Positions 61,751 to 64,000 of a DNA stretch of 64,000 nt are shown here, piece by piece. The translations under genes were made by a program, and so were the position numbers. A model generated the notes under the pieces. The model ran no database searches. It worked only from the letters and a program-made list of their open reading frames with translations, and was not told where the DNA came from. The stretch comes from Curtobacterium sp. ISL-83 (GTDB lineage: Bacteria > Actinomycetota > Actinomycetes > Actinomycetales > Microbacteriaceae): NCBI RefSeq assembly GCF_018613895.1, contig NZ_JAGGPH010000006.1:1-64000 (forward strand). Direction: 5' to 3'. Within the stretch, counting starts at the first letter, position 1, and each line of letters opens with the position of its first letter.

Positions 61751-63040
61751 TCAGCGAACGTGCTTGATGCGAACGACGAAGATCAGGCCGATCAGCGCCG
61801 AGGCGATCGACACAGGGAAGATCAACGCGTAGGAACCGGTCAGGGTGACGATGCTCGACGTGATGACCGGTCCCAGCGTTTGGCCGCCGGTGGTCGAGAG
61901 GTTGAGCAATCCGAGGTCCTTCCCAGCTCGTTCGGGGTCGGGCAGCACGTCGACCAGCAGCGCCTGGTCCACGGAGGTGTACACGCCGTACCCGAATCCG
62001 GCGATGCCGGCGAACAGGAACATGCCCATGGTGGACGGGAAGACCCAGGGCATGGCGATCCCGACAGCGAAGAGCAGGCTGGCGAGCACCACCGGCAGTT
62101 TCCGTCGCTTGAGCAGGTCGGAGAGCGGGCCAGCGCCCAAAGACCCGATCACGGAGACGACGAGGGTGATGACGGCCATGGTCGCGATCGTCTTCGCTGA
62201 TTCCGCGACGGTCTGGCCAACGTACTTCTGCACAATGTAGAGCTGGTACGCCATCACCATCTGGTAGCTGATGAGCATGAAGAAGCGCTGTCCGAACGCC
62301 CAGTAGAAGTCCGGTGCGTTCCGAGGAGGACGGAACGAACGGATGGTCTCCCGGAGCGTCTGTTGCGCTCGTGGCAGGTGCTTCGTGGAGGGTTCGCGAG
62401 GCCAGACGGTGAGGGCGATGAGACCGCTGATCACGACGAAACCGCCGCCGAGGACGAAGCCGACGAGCGTGTTCCCGAGGAAGGCTGCACCGATGAGGGA
62501 GCCCATCGGGACGCCGATCGTCACGCCGCCGCCGTAGAACGCGGAGGCTGTACCGCGAACCTTCTGGGGGATGCGGTCGGACAGGACGGCAACGGCGGGA
62601 GCGAGCAAGAGGCTGACGGCGACCTGGAAACCGCAGAAGGTCAGGATGATGGCGATCGGCGTGCTGAGGACGCCGATGAGCATGAGGCACCCGCCTGCCG
62701 TGATCGTTCCGACGAGGATCCACGGCGTGCGTCGTCCAAAGCGACTCCGGGTTCGGTCGGAGAGATTTCCGACGACGAAGTTGGCGACGAGGGCGCAGAC
62801 CGCTCCGAAGGCGTTGACGGCGCCGAGGACTCCCGCGGGGTTCGAGATGCCGAGATCCGTCAGGTGCTGCGGCAGAACGACTGCCGCGATCACCATGAAG
62901 CCGGCGACCCAGAGGAATCCGAGGAGCGCGAAACCGATGAAGTACCGCACCACCCCAGCTCGCGTGGTCGGTACGGAACGGATCGAGGTCGTCGCCGCTC
63001 CCGGCGGAGTGATCTCGTCGAAGGCTGGGGGTTGCGTCAT
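61751..63040 (-). CDS. MFS transporter, probably glycoside uptake
   Basis: A 429-residue, 12-helix transporter. GNLSDRTRSRFGRRTPWIL is the motif A region, with the R-x-RFGRRTPW typical of GPH-like sugar carriers, and DLLKRRKLPV is its counterpart in the second half. AGGAG precedes the ATG at 63040; the frame opens at 63103. The neighbouring GH3 gene suggests uptake of beta-glucosides or related oligosaccharides. Divergent from a TetR gene. Confidence 0.8.
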   Translation of the reverse strand: MTQPPAFDEITPPGAATTSIRSVPTTRAGVVRYFIGFALLGFLWVAGFMVIAAVVLPQHLTDLGISNPAGVLGAVNAFGAVCALVANFVVGNLSDRTRSRFGRRTPWILVGTITAGGCLMLIGVLSTPIAIILTFCGFQVAVSLLLAPAVAVLSDRIPQKVRGTASAFYGGGVTIGVPMGSLIGAAFLGNTLVGFVLGGGFVVISGLIALTVWPREPSTKHLPRAQQTLRETIRSFRPPRNAPDFYWAFGQRFFMLISYQMVMAYQLYIVQKYVGQTVAESAKTIATMAVITLVVSVIGSLGAGPLSDLLKRRKLPVVLASLLFAVGIAMPWVFPSTMGMFLFAGIAGFGYGVYTSVDQALLVDVLPDPERAGKDLGLLNLSTTGGQTLGPVITSSIVTLTGSYALIFPVSIASALIGLIFVVRIKHVR

Positions 63041-63106
63041 GGGTCTGCACTCCTGATGGCGTCGTTGCCGGGCGGGCGCCCGAAGCTCTGCGATGATAAG
63101 CATGAT

Positions 63107-63126
63107 TTAACCGACCAGTCAATTAG
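63107..63126. promoter_or_regulatory. imperfect inverted repeat, probable TetR operator
   Basis: TTAACCGAC, spacer CA, GTCAATTAG: six of nine arm positions pair. It lies between the divergent MFS and TetR starts. The AC-rich/GT-rich form resembles known TetR half-sites. Confidence 0.45.
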
Positions 63127-63150
63127 AATCTGGCTCAGTACACTGGCGCC

Positions 63151-63819
63151 ATGGCGATCGTGAAGCATCGAGGAGTGGGGCGGCCCGTGGCGGGCGGCGA
63201 GGACAAGCGCCAGCGCATCCTGTCTGAGGCTTCGAAAGTGTTCGCCGTGGACGGCTACGAGGCGGCGTCGCTGACGACCATCGCCGAGCGGTCGCAGATC
63301 TCGAAGGCCGGGCTCCTGCACCATTTCGGTTCGAAGAGCGGGCTCTACACCGCGGTCCTCGAGCGGTGGGAAGAGGAGAACAGAGCGCAATGGGTGCCGA
63401 GTGACGAGCCCTGGGACTTCATCGACTCGTGGGTCGAGCTCGCCGTGCGCAACCAAGAGCGAGCCGGGACCATCGCGCTGTATACATCGTTGTTGCCGAG
63501 CGTGATCAACCCGGATCACCCTGCTCGCACCTGGATGCACGAACACCTTGATCGATCGGTTGCGCTCCTCGTCGACGGGTTCGACGAGGGCAAACGCCGA
63601 GGGTACATCCGCGCTGATGCCCCTTCTGTGGCGCTCGCGCGATCACTCGTCGCCCTTTCGGACGGCATCCAGGTGCTGTGGCTCAGTCAGCTCACGGCTG
63701 TTCAAGCGAACCCCGCCGAGGAGCAGCCACGAGCCAGCGGATCACCGTTCCAGTTGGCACCACAGGTGCAGCTATTCGTCGACATGATCAAGGAGTCCTG
63801 GAGCACGACCCGACCGTAA
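63151..63819 (+). CDS. TetR-family regulator of the GH3 unit
   Basis: A 222-residue regulator. The helix-turn-helix spans residues ~20-66: ASKVFAVDGYEAASLTTIAE, then SQISKAGLLHHFGSKSGLY. The C-terminal domain resembles the TetR_C group of regulators controlling sugar genes (LSDGIQVLWLSQL). It should bind the inverted repeat at 63107 and control the GH3-MFS pair and itself. Confidence 0.85.
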   Translation: MAIVKHRGVGRPVAGGEDKRQRILSEASKVFAVDGYEAASLTTIAERSQISKAGLLHHFGSKSGLYTAVLERWEEENRAQWVPSDEPWDFIDSWVELAVRNQERAGTIALYTSLLPSVINPDHPARTWMHEHLDRSVALLVDGFDEGKRRGYIRADAPSVALARSLVALSDGIQVLWLSQLTAVQANPAEEQPRASGSPFQLAPQVQLFVDMIKESWSTTRP

Positions 63820-63901
63820 GCCGCTCGGCAAGGCGGATAGCGTCAGCGTGGTCGCGCCCGTGACATCGATGGAGAGCGCGTCGGGGTGGGAGACTGTCAG
63901 G

Positions 63902-64000
63902 ATGACGGAGCTTCGGGGGTCACGACCGTCGCGGGCGACCACACCGATCCCCACGATGCGAGATGTCGCGGATCACCTCGGAGTCTCCCGCCAACTCGTG
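63902..64000 (+). CDS. LacI-family regulator, 5' end only
   Basis: From ATG 63902, 33 codons are visible: MTELRGSRPSRATTPIPT, then MRDVADHLGVSRQLV. This is the start of a LacI helix-turn-helix (M-x-D-V-A-x-x-x-G-V-S-x-x-x-V). The gene runs off the window; length and target are unknown. It may control a further sugar locus to the right. Confidence 0.65.
   Translation, partial: MTELRGSRPSRATTPIPTMRDVADHLGVSRQLV

Noticed and set aside
1..64000. CRISPR array, tRNA or rRNA genes, intact insertion sequence
   Set aside because: No regularly spaced direct repeats, no tRNA T-arm/acceptor pattern, no rRNA core sequence and no transposase motif were seen by eye; a short or unusual one could still be missed.

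Overview
The window is GC-rich DNA with the codon use of an actinobacterium. A Microbacteriaceae genome, possibly Curtobacterium or a close relative, fits best. The small DUF7882 proteins, the many short paralogous hypothetical genes, the DUF2188 and DUF1648 proteins and the density of plant-glycan glycosidase loci all point that way. The genus is inference. I see no rRNA, tRNA, CRISPR array or intact transposase.

Layout. (1) 0.25-4.4 kb: a run of unknown genes built from two repeating types, a ~340-aa protein with a YPGPGG motif (two copies) and a ~90-aa protein (three or four copies). One ~90-aa copy is fused to antitoxin-like sequence. (2) 5.2-10.3 kb: lower-GC DNA with an orphan 428-aa protein facing a 1192-aa STAND NTPase. 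The NTPase joins a nuclease-like N-terminus, a NACHT-type ATPase, a long C-terminal region and a C-terminal zinc ribbon, and is probably an antiphage effector. (3) 10.5-24.3 kb: a gene-sparse region of very small genes (DUF1648, DUF7882 and partners, DUF2188, a free FtsK-gamma-like domain, a lipoprotein). It carries a dispersed 20-bp palindromic repeat centred on GATC. An inverted duplication of the 3' end of an araC-type gene lies at 12.5 and 23.4 kb, and several genes are broken. (4) 24.7-33.5 kb: an operon for oligosaccharide uptake and breakdown: lipoprotein binding protein, two permeases, a 1494-aa GH36 plus clan GH-A fusion and a LacI regulator, with a 25-bp palindrome upstream. (5) 33.5-36.4 kb: monooxygenase and MFS relics, then an intact DHA2-type MFS pump divergent from its TetR regulator. 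(6) 36.7-42.6 kb: a rhamnoside unit (MFS importer, GH78 alpha-L-rhamnosidase, esterase) divergent from a LacI regulator. (7) 42.6-59.3 kb: an oxidoreductase island with three MmyB-type XRE regulators, SDR and aldo/keto reductase genes, two MFS pumps, an FAD monooxygenase, a cupin, a CMD-family protein, a CPA1 antiporter and a SnoaL-like protein, plus decayed relatives. (8) 59.4-63.8 kb: GH3 glycosidase, MFS transporter and divergent TetR regulator, then the start of another LacI gene cut by the window end.

The metabolic half reads as a plant-associated catabolic region. Three separate glycoside units (GH36/GH-A, GH78, GH3) each have their own transporter and regulator. The oxidoreductase island looks like modular handling of carbonyl or aromatic compounds, with each MmyB regulator beside SDR/AKR genes. 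The first 24 kb is accessory DNA: the STAND nuclease, the two-type cassette, the palindromic repeat family and the araC inverted repeat are its least explained parts.
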